A DNA stretch of 64,000 bases from Candidatus Poseidonia sp. (lineage in GTDB: Archaea; Thermoplasmatota; Poseidoniia; Poseidoniales; Poseidoniaceae): positions 40,139 through 104,138 of the forward strand of contig JAUREJ010000001.1 in the NCBI GenBank assembly GCA_030827475.1, given 5' to 3'. A program made the position numbers and the translations under genes. Positions 17,557 through 26,301 of the stretch are shown here, one piece after another (within the stretch, counting starts at the first letter, position 1; each line of letters opens with the position of its first letter). Under the pieces are notes generated by a model, which searched no databases, was not told where the DNA came from, and worked only from the letters and a program-made list of their open reading frames with translations.

Positions 17557-19410
17557 ATGGGAGAAAACGTCACGAAACACAACTACGATGTCATTGTCAT
17601 CGGGGCCGGCGGCGCTGGCCTCCGAGCGGCCATTGAGGCGGCACGCAGTGGAGCGAAAACCGCCATCATCACCAAGTCGTTGCTCGGCAAAGCCCACACG
17701 GTCATGGCCGAAGGCGGCTGTGCCGCAGCCTTGCAGAACGCCGATCCACGAGACGGATGGAAGGTTCATTTCCACGACACGATGAAGGGAAGCAAATGGC
17801 TTGCCAACTGGCGCATGGCTGAACTCCATGCCAAAGAAGCCCCCGACCGCGTCCGAGAACTCGAACAGTGGGGCGCCGTCTTCGACCGGACACCGAAGAA
17901 CCTCATCAACCAGCGGAATTTCGGCGGTCACACCTTCCCTCGGTTGGCTCACGTTGGTGACGCCACCGGTCTCGAAATCATCCGTACGCTCCAGGAACGA
18001 GGCATCCATGAAGGCATTGACATCTACATGGAATACACCGTGAGAACGTTGCTCAAGGAAGGGGACCGTGTCACCGGTTGCGTGGCCTACACTCGCGTTG
18101 ATGGTGAGTTCCACGCCTTCTCTGCCAAATCCGTGGTGCTCGCCACCGGCGGCATCACTCGGTGCTGGTCCGTTTGTTCCGGTTCGTGGGAATACACCGG
18201 TGACGGTCATGCCCTCGCCCTGTGGGCGGGAGCGGAATTACGAGACATGGAATTCGTCCAATTCCACCCGACCGGGATGGTTTGGCCTCCATCGGTTCGA
18301 GGCATCCTCGTCACCGAAGGTGTCCGAGGTGAAGGCGGTCGGCTCACCAACAGTGAAGGCAGCCGTTTCATGTTTGACTACGTGCCTGAAATGTTTGCCG
18401 GTGACCACGCCGCCACCATTGAAGAGGCGGACCAATGGGTCGAAGAGGTCGTGAGTGGTAAACTCGCCACCGTTCGCCGACCCCCCGAATTGCTGACTCG
18501 GGATGTGGTGGCAAAAGCCATCAACGCCGAGGTGAAAGCGGGCCGAGGATCGCCTCATGGAGGTGCTTTCCTCGACATCTCCCACCGTGGAGAAGAAGCG
18601 ATTTTGAAGAAACTCCCCTCCATGCACCACCAGTTCAAGGAACTGGCAGGGGTGGACATCAGCAAGGAACCCATGGAAGTTGGACCAACGGCGCACTACG
18701 TCATGGGCGGCGTCCGTGTGGATGCTGAATCCCAGGAAACAACCGTTCCCGGACTCTTCGCATGCGGCGAAGTCGCCTCAGGACTGCACGGGGCAAACCG
18801 ACTTGGTGGAAACTCACTGTCCGATCTCATCGTGTTTGGAAAGCGAGCCGGCGAATTCGCAGCCTTGCGTGCGAAGGACTTGGCTCAACCTGCCATCAAT
18901 GACGGTCAAGTGGAGGCAGCCATCGCCGACATGCTTGCACCTCTCCAACGAGAAGGGGGCGAAAACCCCGGTCGCATCTACGACGAGATGCGGGACATGA
19001 TGCAAGCCAAGGTCGGCATCATCCGAACAAAGACCGAACTTGAGGAAGCTCTTGACGATATCAAGGCGTTCAAGGAACGTGCGATGGCGTGCTCCTCGGG
19101 CACCTCTCGGAAGTACAACTCGGGCTGGCATCAAGCACTTGACCTGATCAACATGGCCGATGTCTCGCACGCCGCCACGCTCGCAGCCATCACCCGCGAA
19201 GAGAGCCGAGGCGGTCACACACGGGACGACTTCCCCACGCCCGAAGACGACTATTGGGGGAAGACATTGAACATCATCTGGATGGAAAACGGCGAGATGA
19301 AAATCCGCCAAGAGCCCGTGGAAGCGATGCGAGATGACCTCCAAGATACCCTCAAGGAAGTGAAAGCGATGATCGCAGAGCGAGCCGCAGAAGCGGGAGG
19401 TGGGAATTGA
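17557..19410 (+). CDS. sdhA: Succinate dehydrogenase flavoprotein subunit
   Basis: Oxidises succinate to fumarate at the membrane and passes electrons to SdhB. The FAD-binding Rossmann motif VIGAGGAGLRAA lies near residue 15. The covalent-flavin histidine is present in AHTVMAEGG. HPTG, the substrate-binding region (RGEGG) and the C-terminal ANRLGGNSLSD are all intact. The length of 617 residues is normal. Two adjacent ATGs occur (17554, 17557); the second is better spaced from GAGGTGA. The stop overlaps the sdhB start as TGATG. Confidence 0.97.
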   Translation: MGENVTKHNYDVIVIGAGGAGLRAAIEAARSGAKTAIITKSLLGKAHTVMAEGGCAAALQNADPRDGWKVHFHDTMKGSKWLANWRMAELHAKEAPDRVRELEQWGAVFDRTPKNLINQRNFGGHTFPRLAHVGDATGLEIIRTLQERGIHEGIDIYMEYTVRTLLKEGDRVTGCVAYTRVDGEFHAFSAKSVVLATGGITRCWSVCSGSWEYTGDGHALALWAGAELRDMEFVQFHPTGMVWPPSVRGILVTEGVRGEGGRLTNSEGSRFMFDYVPEMFAGDHAATIEEADQWVEEVVSGKLATVRRPPELLTRDVVAKAINAEVKAGRGSPHGGAFLDISHRGEEAILKKLPSMHHQFKELAGVDISKEPMEVGPTAHYVMGGVRVDAESQETTVPGLFACGEVASGLHGANRLGGNSLSDLIVFGKRAGEFAALRAKDLAQPAINDGQVEAAIADMLAPLQREGGENPGRIYDEMRDMMQAKVGIIRTKTELEEALDDIKAFKERAMACSSGTSRKYNSGWHQALDLINMADVSHAATLAAITREESRGGHTRDDFPTPEDDYWGKTLNIIWMENGEMKIRQEPVEAMRDDLQDTLKEVKAMIAERAAEAGGGN

Positions 19411-20177
19411 TGTCCTTGAAAGGTACCAAGCAATCGTTTAACATTCTACGGGGCGAAGGCGAAGAAGCCAAGCTCACGGCTTACGAATTGGAACTTGATG
19501 AAGGCATGGTGGTATTGGACTGCGTTCATCGCATCCAGCACGAGCAAGAACCCGACATGGCGGTACGGTGGAACTGCAAAGCTGGCAAGTGCGGCTCGTG
19601 TTCCGCTGAAATCAACGGACGACCCCGCTTGATGTGCATGACCCGGATGAGCGACGTGGTTGCCGAAACACCTGCAGGCCAGCCCATTGAAATTCGACCG
19701 ATGAAGACCTTCCCGCATGTGAAGGACCTCGTCACCGATGTCAGTTGGAACTACGAGGTCGCCCAACGCATCAAACCCATCAACGGCCCGGAACACAAGG
19801 ATTGGGAATTCAACCAAATGGAAGCCGACCGCGTTCAACACTTCCGGGAGTGCATCGAATGTTTCCTCTGCGTCAACACCTGCCACGTTTTGCGAGACCA
19901 CGAACTCTTCGATGATTTCGCCGGGCCACGAAACCTGGTTCGCCTGGCACAGTACGAGATGCACCCGCTCGATACCGAAGACCGGGTTCCTGAAATCAAG
20001 AAAGAATTTGGCGTGGAATACTGCAACATCACGCGATGTTGCACTGAAGTTTGCCCCGCTGGTATCCAAATCACCGACGATGCCATCATTCAACTCAAGG
20101 AGCGCGTGGTTGACCGGTATTACGACCCGCTGCAGCGCATTTGGCGCACCCTGACGCGGAAAAAGGTCCGCTACTGA
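19410..20177 (+). CDS. sdhB: Succinate dehydrogenase iron-sulfur subunit
   Basis: Electron-transfer subunit. The [2Fe-2S] motif CKAGKCGSC plus the later Cys of LMCM lies near residues 55-75. The [4Fe-4S]/[3Fe-4S] region has CIECFLCVNTC and RCCTEVCPAGI, all expected cysteines present. The length of 255 residues is typical. ATG 19410 overlaps the sdhA stop and follows GGGAGGTGGG; the TTG at 19407 in the track is not needed. Last gene of the SDH unit; the gene after it is convergent with a 12-base gap. Confidence 0.97.
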   Translation: MSLKGTKQSFNILRGEGEEAKLTAYELELDEGMVVLDCVHRIQHEQEPDMAVRWNCKAGKCGSCSAEINGRPRLMCMTRMSDVVAETPAGQPIEIRPMKTFPHVKDLVTDVSWNYEVAQRIKPINGPEHKDWEFNQMEADRVQHFRECIECFLCVNTCHVLRDHELFDDFAGPRNLVRLAQYEMHPLDTEDRVPEIKKEFGVEYCNITRCCTEVCPAGIQITDDAIIQLKERVVDRYYDPLQRIWRTLTRKKVRY

Positions 20178-20189
20178 CAGCGCTGGAGA

Positions 20190-21083
20190 TCAGGTTTGAG
20201 CCTGCAGCCACGTTCTCATCCACGCTTCGCCCCGAGCATCGTCATCAAGGGTCGGATGCGCAACGGGGCGGACGATGATGAGCATGTCCAGTTGCCCACC
20301 CCAAGAAGCGACGCTCGCCGTCACCACCTCACCGACCTTGGTGCCGCTCGGGTCCAAGCCAATGGCCGTCGTTTTGATGTCAAAGTGACGAAACGCCACC
20401 GATTGCACATCGGTGCTCGTCAGGCGAACATCAACCGTGCCCGGGGCAGGAACCGCTTCAAGAAAAACGTCGTTGGGGTCCAGGTTGAACGGCAACGCAT
20501 CGTCGATGAGTTCGATGGCTTGGTGCATACGAGAGGTCTCAAGATTGAACGCTGAAGCAAGGGTCAGTGCAGACCACTCCGCCCCCCAAACCCCTTGCTG
20601 ATGGGGAAGGCGAAGGCTGAGAGATTGCAACACAACCACATCCGACGTCACCCAGGTGTATTGATGGCTTGCCGGATACACTGGAGCATGCGGATTCTCG
20701 TCAAAGAACGGTTGGCCCCATGCCTCGGGGGACGTTGGCGATGCGACGGGGAGCAAGGCGCTCGCACCAAAACAAAGCAGCGATACGCCGATGACCAGAG
20801 CCCGTTCCTTGCGGTGCTCGGACCAAGCCACACGAGCCGCTGGACTTGCGAAGGAAAGCGCCAACATGCAAGGAAGAACAAGGAGCAAACCGCCCGGCAC
20901 CAACCAAAGCAGAGGCGGTAAGAGAAGAAAGAGGCGGAGCCCGTCAATGCCAACTGGGCCGTACCACATCTCCTCGGTTCCTTCGCCTTTCCGACGGTAA
21001 AGAAGGAGAAGAGCAGCACCGGCACCCAAGACCGGAGCCAAGGCTTGCGTCGCACCCTGCCAGAGCATCGTGTTCGCCGACAA
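20190..21083 (-). CDS. Membrane protein of unknown function
   Basis: About 297 residues. Three or four hydrophobic helices fill the first 115 residues (LAPVLGAGAALLLLY, RLFLLLPPLLWLVPGGLLLVLPCMLAL, ALVIGVSLLCFGASALL). A soluble domain of about 180 residues follows, probably extracytoplasmic, with beta-strand-like sequence (TVDVRLTSTDVQSVAFRHFDI). The TTG at 21083 lies five bases after AGGTG; an ATG at 21068 is the alternative. It is head-to-head with the ABC ATPase gene, about 65 bases apart, so the two may be co-regulated. No family recognised. Confidence 0.72.
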   Translation of the reverse strand: MSANTMLWQGATQALAPVLGAGAALLLLYRRKGEGTEEMWYGPVGIDGLRLFLLLPPLLWLVPGGLLLVLPCMLALSFASPAARVAWSEHRKERALVIGVSLLCFGASALLPVASPTSPEAWGQPFFDENPHAPVYPASHQYTWVTSDVVVLQSLSLRLPHQQGVWGAEWSALTLASAFNLETSRMHQAIELIDDALPFNLDPNDVFLEAVPAPGTVDVRLTSTDVQSVAFRHFDIKTTAIGLDPSGTKVGEVVTASVASWGGQLDMLIIVRPVAHPTLDDDARGEAWMRTWLQAQT

Positions 21084-21148
21084 ACGAACACCTGTTCGTC
21101 ATAGAGGTTCGCCTCTCACCAAGGTTGATGCGAGGGGTTCGCCTACGA

Positions 21149-22183
21149 ATGCCCATGGCGGACCCGTTGCTCGTGTTCACAGATGTCGAGCACCGTCACC
21201 GCCTCCCCGCTCCGAAACCGTGGAAACCTTGGGCAACACGACCCGGAGCAGGGGTCCACTGCGTCAATTTATCGCTCTACTCGGGATGCGTGTTGGGGCT
21301 GATCGGGCCAAACGGAGCGGGGAAAACCACCCTGCTTCGCATGATGGCCGGCGTGCTTCCCCTTCAGGGTGGAACCGTGACGGGGCACATCAAGACGAGC
21401 ACATCAGGGGAGGTGGTGGATTTACGAACGTGGGCGGGTCACATGCCCGAGCAGGTCCGTTGGCAGGGTCGCTCAACGGTCACCGAAACCTTGCACCAAC
21501 TCAGCGAAATGCGAGGTCAAAGTTCCCAACGCCTCGACCAATTGCTGACGCTCGTTGGCCTGCACGACCGCGCAGACGAACCCCTCGACAACTTGAGCCA
21601 AGGCATGCGTCAACGCCTTTCCATCGCAGCAGCCCTTCTCGGTTCGCCACGTGTGTTGTTGTTGGATGAACCGTTCAACGGCTTGGATCCCGTTGCAGCG
21701 GAGGCGTTTGCAGGCTTGGTTCGACGTCTTGCTGAAAAAGGCGTGAGCGTGGTGATTTCGTCCCACATGGTCACCCAGCTCGAGGGTCTCATCGACCGAA
21801 TTGCACTGATGCACCGCGGTCAATTGTTGGATGAAGGTCCGCTTGAGGAAGTTGAAAGACGGCTTGATTTGGAAGGAAGGTATCAACTCCGAGGCAAAGG
21901 CGATTTGCGTTCCACCAAGGTGCTTGAGGAACTTGGAAACGACGTGCTGTCATGGGAACAAGACGATGAAACATGGACGGTGATTTTGCGAGGTGACCAT
22001 CACAACGCCCTGAAAATTGGCCTTGACTCAGGCCTTGAAGTCATGTCTTGGGCTCCTTTAAGACCCAACCTCGTTGAATGGCTCTGTGCTGCAACCGGGA
22101 TGAGTTTTGACGACATCAGCCTCGAAGTTTCGTCTTCAGCGATGCTTCCCCTTCAAACAATGGAGGTGAACGAAGATGAGTGA
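21149..22183 (+). CDS. ABC transporter ATP-binding protein
   Basis: ATPase subunit of an ABC-2 type exporter. Walker A GPNGAGKTT, the signature LSQGMRQRL, Walker B VLLLDEPFNGLDP and the H-loop SSHM are all present, followed by a C-terminal regulatory extension of about 110 residues. The track ORF extends back to 20846, but that part is antisense to the neighbouring membrane protein; ATGs at 21128, 21149 and 21155 are the real candidates and ribosome-binding evidence does not separate them. The 3' end overlaps the permease gene by eight bases. Confidence 0.9.
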   Translation: MPMADPLLVFTDVEHRHRLPAPKPWKPWATRPGAGVHCVNLSLYSGCVLGLIGPNGAGKTTLLRMMAGVLPLQGGTVTGHIKTSTSGEVVDLRTWAGHMPEQVRWQGRSTVTETLHQLSEMRGQSSQRLDQLLTLVGLHDRADEPLDNLSQGMRQRLSIAAALLGSPRVLLLDEPFNGLDPVAAEAFAGLVRRLAEKGVSVVISSHMVTQLEGLIDRIALMHRGQLLDEGPLEEVERRLDLEGRYQLRGKGDLRSTKVLEELGNDVLSWEQDDETWTVILRGDHHNALKIGLDSGLEVMSWAPLRPNLVEWLCAATGMSFDDISLEVSSSAMLPLQTMEVNEDE

Positions 22184-23006
22184 CCTTCGCAGGGTGTTGA
22201 GGGTCGCCCGACGTATCCGGATCGACCGGCTGGCGAACATTCGATTGAAAGTGATGCTGCCGATTTTACTCCTTTTCCTGCCGGGATTGGCATGGGGTTT
22301 TTCAGACCCGAACATCGTCTTGCCGGGCGGTCACCAACCGGACACCGCCATGGAAGTGCTCTTCTACGCCTCCCTCGGGGTGGTTTTCGGAGCAACCATG
22401 TGCGCCGTCTTGATGGCGTTTGACGGTGTGAGTAAAGACCGAGCCAGCGGGATGCTTGAGGTCCAGTTGGCTCAACCCATGCCTCGGGCCCATCAAGCAG
22501 CGGCCCTCATCATCGGCCATGCCCAAGCCATTCTCTTGCCAGTTTATGCGCTGCTTTTGATCACGGTCGTGGTCGTCAATCACCGAATGGACGCATGGCC
22601 GTCCTTGACCGAGATGCTCGTCTACGCTGTATCAACCGGCCTCATCGTCCTGTGGTACACCCTCTTTGCCCTCCTCGCTTCGACGACAGCAAGGGAACAA
22701 GGAACGGCCGTCGCCTTTGGCGTCGGCGTTTGGTTCTTCTTTACTTTCCTTTGGGCACTGATCACCTCAATGGTCGCCTACGCTTCGGGTGTATCGGTTG
22801 GGGAAGCGAACGACCCGGCGTGGGTCGCTCTGGAAGGGATGTTGGATTTGCTTTCACCCAACGGCGTCTATCACCACCTCTTGGAAACCCAACTCCCAAC
22901 GGTGGATAGGGGCGTAGCGGCTTGGCAGTCATGGCTTGCTGCCTTGCTATGGACGGTGCTGCCCTGGTGGGCCCTCCACCGCAGGATGGAACGGCTTGTC
23001 CCTTGA
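22176..23006 (+). CDS. ABC-2 type transporter permease
   Basis: A 276-residue membrane protein with about six helices (MLPILLLFLPGLAW, VLFYASLGVVFGATMC, AILLPVYALLLITVVVV, VYAVSTGLIVLWYTLFALLA, AVAFGVGVWFFFTFLW, LAALLWTVLPWWAL). The conserved segment DGVSKDRASGMLEVQLAQPM before helix 3 is the coupling region typical of NosY/ABC-2 permeases (subfamily with GxxxxERxxGTLE). It overlaps the ATPase gene, so the pair forms one exporter. The secreted protein gene 20 bases downstream may be related to it; the substrate is unknown. Confidence 0.88.
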   Translation: MSDLRRVLRVARRIRIDRLANIRLKVMLPILLLFLPGLAWGFSDPNIVLPGGHQPDTAMEVLFYASLGVVFGATMCAVLMAFDGVSKDRASGMLEVQLAQPMPRAHQAAALIIGHAQAILLPVYALLLITVVVVNHRMDAWPSLTEMLVYAVSTGLIVLWYTLFALLASTTAREQGTAVAFGVGVWFFFTFLWALITSMVAYASGVSVGEANDPAWVALEGMLDLLSPNGVYHHLLETQLPTVDRGVAAWQSWLAALLWTVLPWWALHRRMERLVP

Positions 23007-23025
23007 CGGCAACAGGCAATTGTTC

Positions 23026-25005
23026 ATGAAGGCGAAAGGTCAGCCAGCACACATGGCTCGCCCGCAGCAACTGACCGTCCTCGCCTCGCTCTGCCTCGTC
23101 CTGGTGATGCTCTCGGTGGTTTTCAGCCCGCTGACCTCATCGCTTGATTCAACCTCAACCGTCGCTCCAACCGAGGGACGACAGGACGGTCTTGACGTGG
23201 ATTGCAGCGGCTACTCCTTTGAAGATCTCTTCGAATACGACTTTGCACTCTTTGAACTTGACATCTTGGACGACTGGGCCACCGGTGACTTGTACGCGAA
23301 TGCGTGGGTAAACGGCTCGAACTCACCCATCGTCCGCGACAACCTGGACGGCTTGTTCGAGGGCTTGCCGGGTGGCGATAACGATTGGATCAGCACGGAC
23401 GAGCGAGACGCCGTCCGCAGCATCGGGCCAAAGTGCATTGCGGACATGGAGACGCGCCTCGGTATGCGAGAGGGCATCCCCCATTCGGGCGGTGTTGATT
23501 GGAACGATTTCGAATTCGTTGAGGACGGTATCGGTTTGGACGAGGTCAACTTGGTTCCTGAAAACCATCCCGACGCTCGTTCATGCACCAACTTCGGTGC
23601 GGCAGCCGATTGCAAAGAAGTTCCAACTTCAACCACCGACGACATGGAAATCGCCCTCGAAGTGGCGGATGGCAAATCCAACAATGTTCGGTGGGACCAA
23701 TTGCCCAACAGCGGCGTTTCAAACTTCACCCTCGCCATGAACATCACCAACATGAGCAATGCTGCCCTCCGGGTGACCTTCCCTGTGCTTCAAGGGCTGC
23801 GCATGTATGATTTCCGTGTAACGGACAATGCACCCGACAGCGGTCAAACCTGCGACCACATCAACCCACCTTCGTCCACCTACCTGGGCGACGGTTCGCT
23901 TCAGGTGACCCAGCTCGTCGCCTTTGACCGAACACAGTGGGACCTTCAGTGCAACATGTTCATGGATTTCACAACCGAGGAACCGGCGACCAACGACGTC
24001 CCCGCTTGGACAGCCACGGTACCTTCCAACGGAACGAAGATACCAACTTCCGGTGAAGGAACTTGGCCGTTTGCCACCGCTGCGGTCGGCAACGCCTGGG
24101 CGACCGATGAGAACGGTTGGGCTCTGCAGTGCACCTTTGACGAAGCAGGTTGGAGCGTCACGAACAACGTGTTGGGCGACTTTTTCGTCACCCAGCCCGC
24201 AAGCTCAACGATGGTAACAGCCACCTGCCACGCCGTTGACCCCTTGGGCGCAACCGATGAAAACGATTCTCGCACATGGGTCTTTGGAACGCTGTTCACC
24301 TCAACGGCAACCCTGAGCGAAGACGGCAGTAGCGTGGTGATGAGCGTTACCTCCGCTGGACTCGTTGATGAATTCATCTTCTCAGCTCGTGCGCTGCAAG
24401 GCGAGGCGATGGGCGCCCCCGGCGAGACCGTCACCGTCAGCGGCACGATGGCGACCGAAGTCAGCGTTTCTCTTGACAACATCCGCCCTGGCGCCTTTGG
24501 ATTCAAAACCGAGGCGCAGGCCACGAGCATGCTCGCCTTTTCCTCTGAATATGACCTCGGCTTGGTGAAGCCCAACACGCCGCCAGTGGTGCAAATAGCC
24601 ACAAATTTCAACGGGGAAAACGCAACTTGGGACGAAGGGCAACTGCAATTCTCCATGAACGGTTTGGTTTCGGACCCTGATCTCGAAGCGGTCACCATGC
24701 GATTGACGATTTGCGGAAGCGATTACCAAGGTTTCACCATCGACGGCATCAACTGGAACGTTGATGTTTCCACCGCCGTTTGCATGGCGTATGGCCTCAC
24801 AGATTACGATGTGGTGATCACCGCAACGGACGAATCTGGGGGCACGACCCAAGTGATGGTCGGGATCAACTCGCCCGTGGTCGACGATACGCCGGTCGCT
24901 CCCGCTCCGAGTGAACCTGAAACCGCTCTGCCTGCTGCAAGCCTGCTCTCGGTGCTCGGGGTCCTCGGTGCCGCCGTGCTGGTCCGCCGCAAACCCGATG
25001 CTTAA
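23026..25005 (+). CDS. Secreted, C-terminally anchored surface protein
   Basis: About 659 residues. The N-terminus has a signal peptide (LTVLASLCLVLVMLSVVFSP) and the C-terminus a short spacer rich in P, A and E followed by LLSVLGVLGAAVLVRR, which should anchor it in the membrane with the bulk outside. The ectodomain is Thr/Ser/Asp-rich with many acidic Ca-binding-like stretches and about twelve cysteines. The C-terminal part (VQIATNFNGENATWDEGQLQFSMNGLVSDPDLEAV) resembles a cadherin/Ig-like domain. ATG 23053 (MARPQQ) is an alternative start, with AAAGGTCA upstream. It follows the ABC exporter pair closely. Function unknown. Confidence 0.8.
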   Translation: MKAKGQPAHMARPQQLTVLASLCLVLVMLSVVFSPLTSSLDSTSTVAPTEGRQDGLDVDCSGYSFEDLFEYDFALFELDILDDWATGDLYANAWVNGSNSPIVRDNLDGLFEGLPGGDNDWISTDERDAVRSIGPKCIADMETRLGMREGIPHSGGVDWNDFEFVEDGIGLDEVNLVPENHPDARSCTNFGAAADCKEVPTSTTDDMEIALEVADGKSNNVRWDQLPNSGVSNFTLAMNITNMSNAALRVTFPVLQGLRMYDFRVTDNAPDSGQTCDHINPPSSTYLGDGSLQVTQLVAFDRTQWDLQCNMFMDFTTEEPATNDVPAWTATVPSNGTKIPTSGEGTWPFATAAVGNAWATDENGWALQCTFDEAGWSVTNNVLGDFFVTQPASSTMVTATCHAVDPLGATDENDSRTWVFGTLFTSTATLSEDGSSVVMSVTSAGLVDEFIFSARALQGEAMGAPGETVTVSGTMATEVSVSLDNIRPGAFGFKTEAQATSMLAFSSEYDLGLVKPNTPPVVQIATNFNGENATWDEGQLQFSMNGLVSDPDLEAVTMRLTICGSDYQGFTIDGINWNVDVSTAVCMAYGLTDYDVVITATDESGGTTQVMVGINSPVVDDTPVAPAPSEPETALPAASLLSVLGVLGAAVLVRRKPDA

Positions 25006-25053
25006 ACCGACACAACCAAAAGGCAATGGTAGCAGGAATCAGCAGGCCTCACC

Positions 25054-26292
25054 ATGTTTTCAGGTACCGTTGAATCAAAAAGCCACGAAGGGGGCTTGCT
25101 GGTTCACTTTGAGGGCTCTTCTCCTTCGTTGAACGCCATCATGGTTCGCAGCGACGATGGCACCTACATCGGCAAGGTGGACGGGGTGCTCGGAAGCACG
25201 GAACACGCTTTGGCTCATATCGCTCACATTGACCGTTCGCTTGACATGGAGGAACTCATTGGCGTCCAGGTGACGGTCCGGGCAAAAAAACAGCGGGAAG
25301 ACCGTTCACGAAACGAAGGACGTTTTAGCGACCGAAACCGAAACGACCGAAGTTCGGGCGGTCGTTGGGAGCGAAACGATGGAGGTTCCGACCACCAGCG
25401 GCACAACGGAAGGTCCAGCGACCGAAACCATCGCAGCGGGCGTTCAGACCAACAACCATTCAACGATGATTGGGATTGCCCCAAATGCAACAACTCGAAC
25501 TTCGCTCGGCGGACGGAGTGCAATCGCTGTCAGGCGACTCGCCCTCAAGGCGACGGGAGACAGCAAGGTGGATTCCAACGCCGAGACGACCGCCGAGACG
25601 ACCGAAGAGGCGGATTCCAACGCCGCGATGACCGCCGAGACGGACGGTCCCAAGGGGGTAACAACAACTCGAACGACTGGACATGCCCTGCATGCAACAA
25701 CTCAAATTTCTCGTTCAGAAACACCTGCAACCGGTGCGAAGCAGCTCGCCCTGCGGGCGGTGTCGATAGAGGGGGTCGCAACGACCGAGGCGGTTACCAA
25801 CGTCGAAATGACCGTCGTGAAGGGGGATATCGCAACAACCAACGAAACGACCAATCCAGAGACGGGCGTCAGCAGAACGGCAATTTCAACACCAACGATT
25901 GGACCTGTGCTGCATGCAACAACTCAAATTTCTCGTTTAGAAACGCCTGCAACCGATGTGAGGCACCTCGCCCTGGAGGCGGTGGTGGCGGCGGTCGCAG
26001 CGACGGAAGAAGCCGAGGTCGCAGCGACGGAGACCGACGAGACTTCCGTAGAAACGATCGAGATGGTGGCTTCCAACGCCGAGACGACCGTTCCAACGGT
26101 GGTGATGACCGGCCACAGCGAAGAAACGACCGAGGTGGTGGCTTCCAACGCCGAGACGACCGACGCTCGTCTTCCGACGGGGCTTACCGGCGGTCAAGGG
26201 GAAAACGCTCTGGCCACACACACAACCAACCTCCCCGTGACTTCCGGGACGGCGCCCCACCACGGAGATATGAGCGAAAAACAGACGAATGA
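25054..26292 (+). CDS. gar1: Gar1-like protein with three RanBP2 zinc fingers and RGG/RD-rich linkers
   Basis: Residues 1-78 align by eye with archaeal Gar1, the H/ACA pseudouridylation RNP subunit: FSGTVESKSHEGGLLVHF, PSLNA, the core YIGKVDGVLGS, then ELIGVQVTV. Beyond it lie three RanBP2-type fingers at about 139-164, 208-232 and 281-306, each WxCxxCNNSNFxxRxxCNRC, with all four cysteines. Finger 1 keeps the ARR pair used by ZRANB2 for RNA contact; fingers 2 and 3 read NFSFRN, as in FUS/TAF15. They are joined by disordered Arg/Gly/Asp/Asn linkers with repeated GGFQRRDDRR. Standard archaeal Gar1 is about 75-100 residues, so this is a large extension. It is probably an RNA-binding Gar1 or Gar1 paralog; whether it joins H/ACA RNPs is inference. 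Confidence 0.85.
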   Translation: MFSGTVESKSHEGGLLVHFEGSSPSLNAIMVRSDDGTYIGKVDGVLGSTEHALAHIAHIDRSLDMEELIGVQVTVRAKKQREDRSRNEGRFSDRNRNDRSSGGRWERNDGGSDHQRHNGRSSDRNHRSGRSDQQPFNDDWDCPKCNNSNFARRTECNRCQATRPQGDGRQQGGFQRRDDRRDDRRGGFQRRDDRRDGRSQGGNNNSNDWTCPACNNSNFSFRNTCNRCEAARPAGGVDRGGRNDRGGYQRRNDRREGGYRNNQRNDQSRDGRQQNGNFNTNDWTCAACNNSNFSFRNACNRCEAPRPGGGGGGGRSDGRSRGRSDGDRRDFRRNDRDGGFQRRDDRSNGGDDRPQRRNDRGGGFQRRDDRRSSSDGAYRRSRGKRSGHTHNQPPRDFRDGAPPRRYERKTDE

Positions 26293-26301
26293 GGCGGTAC
26301 C

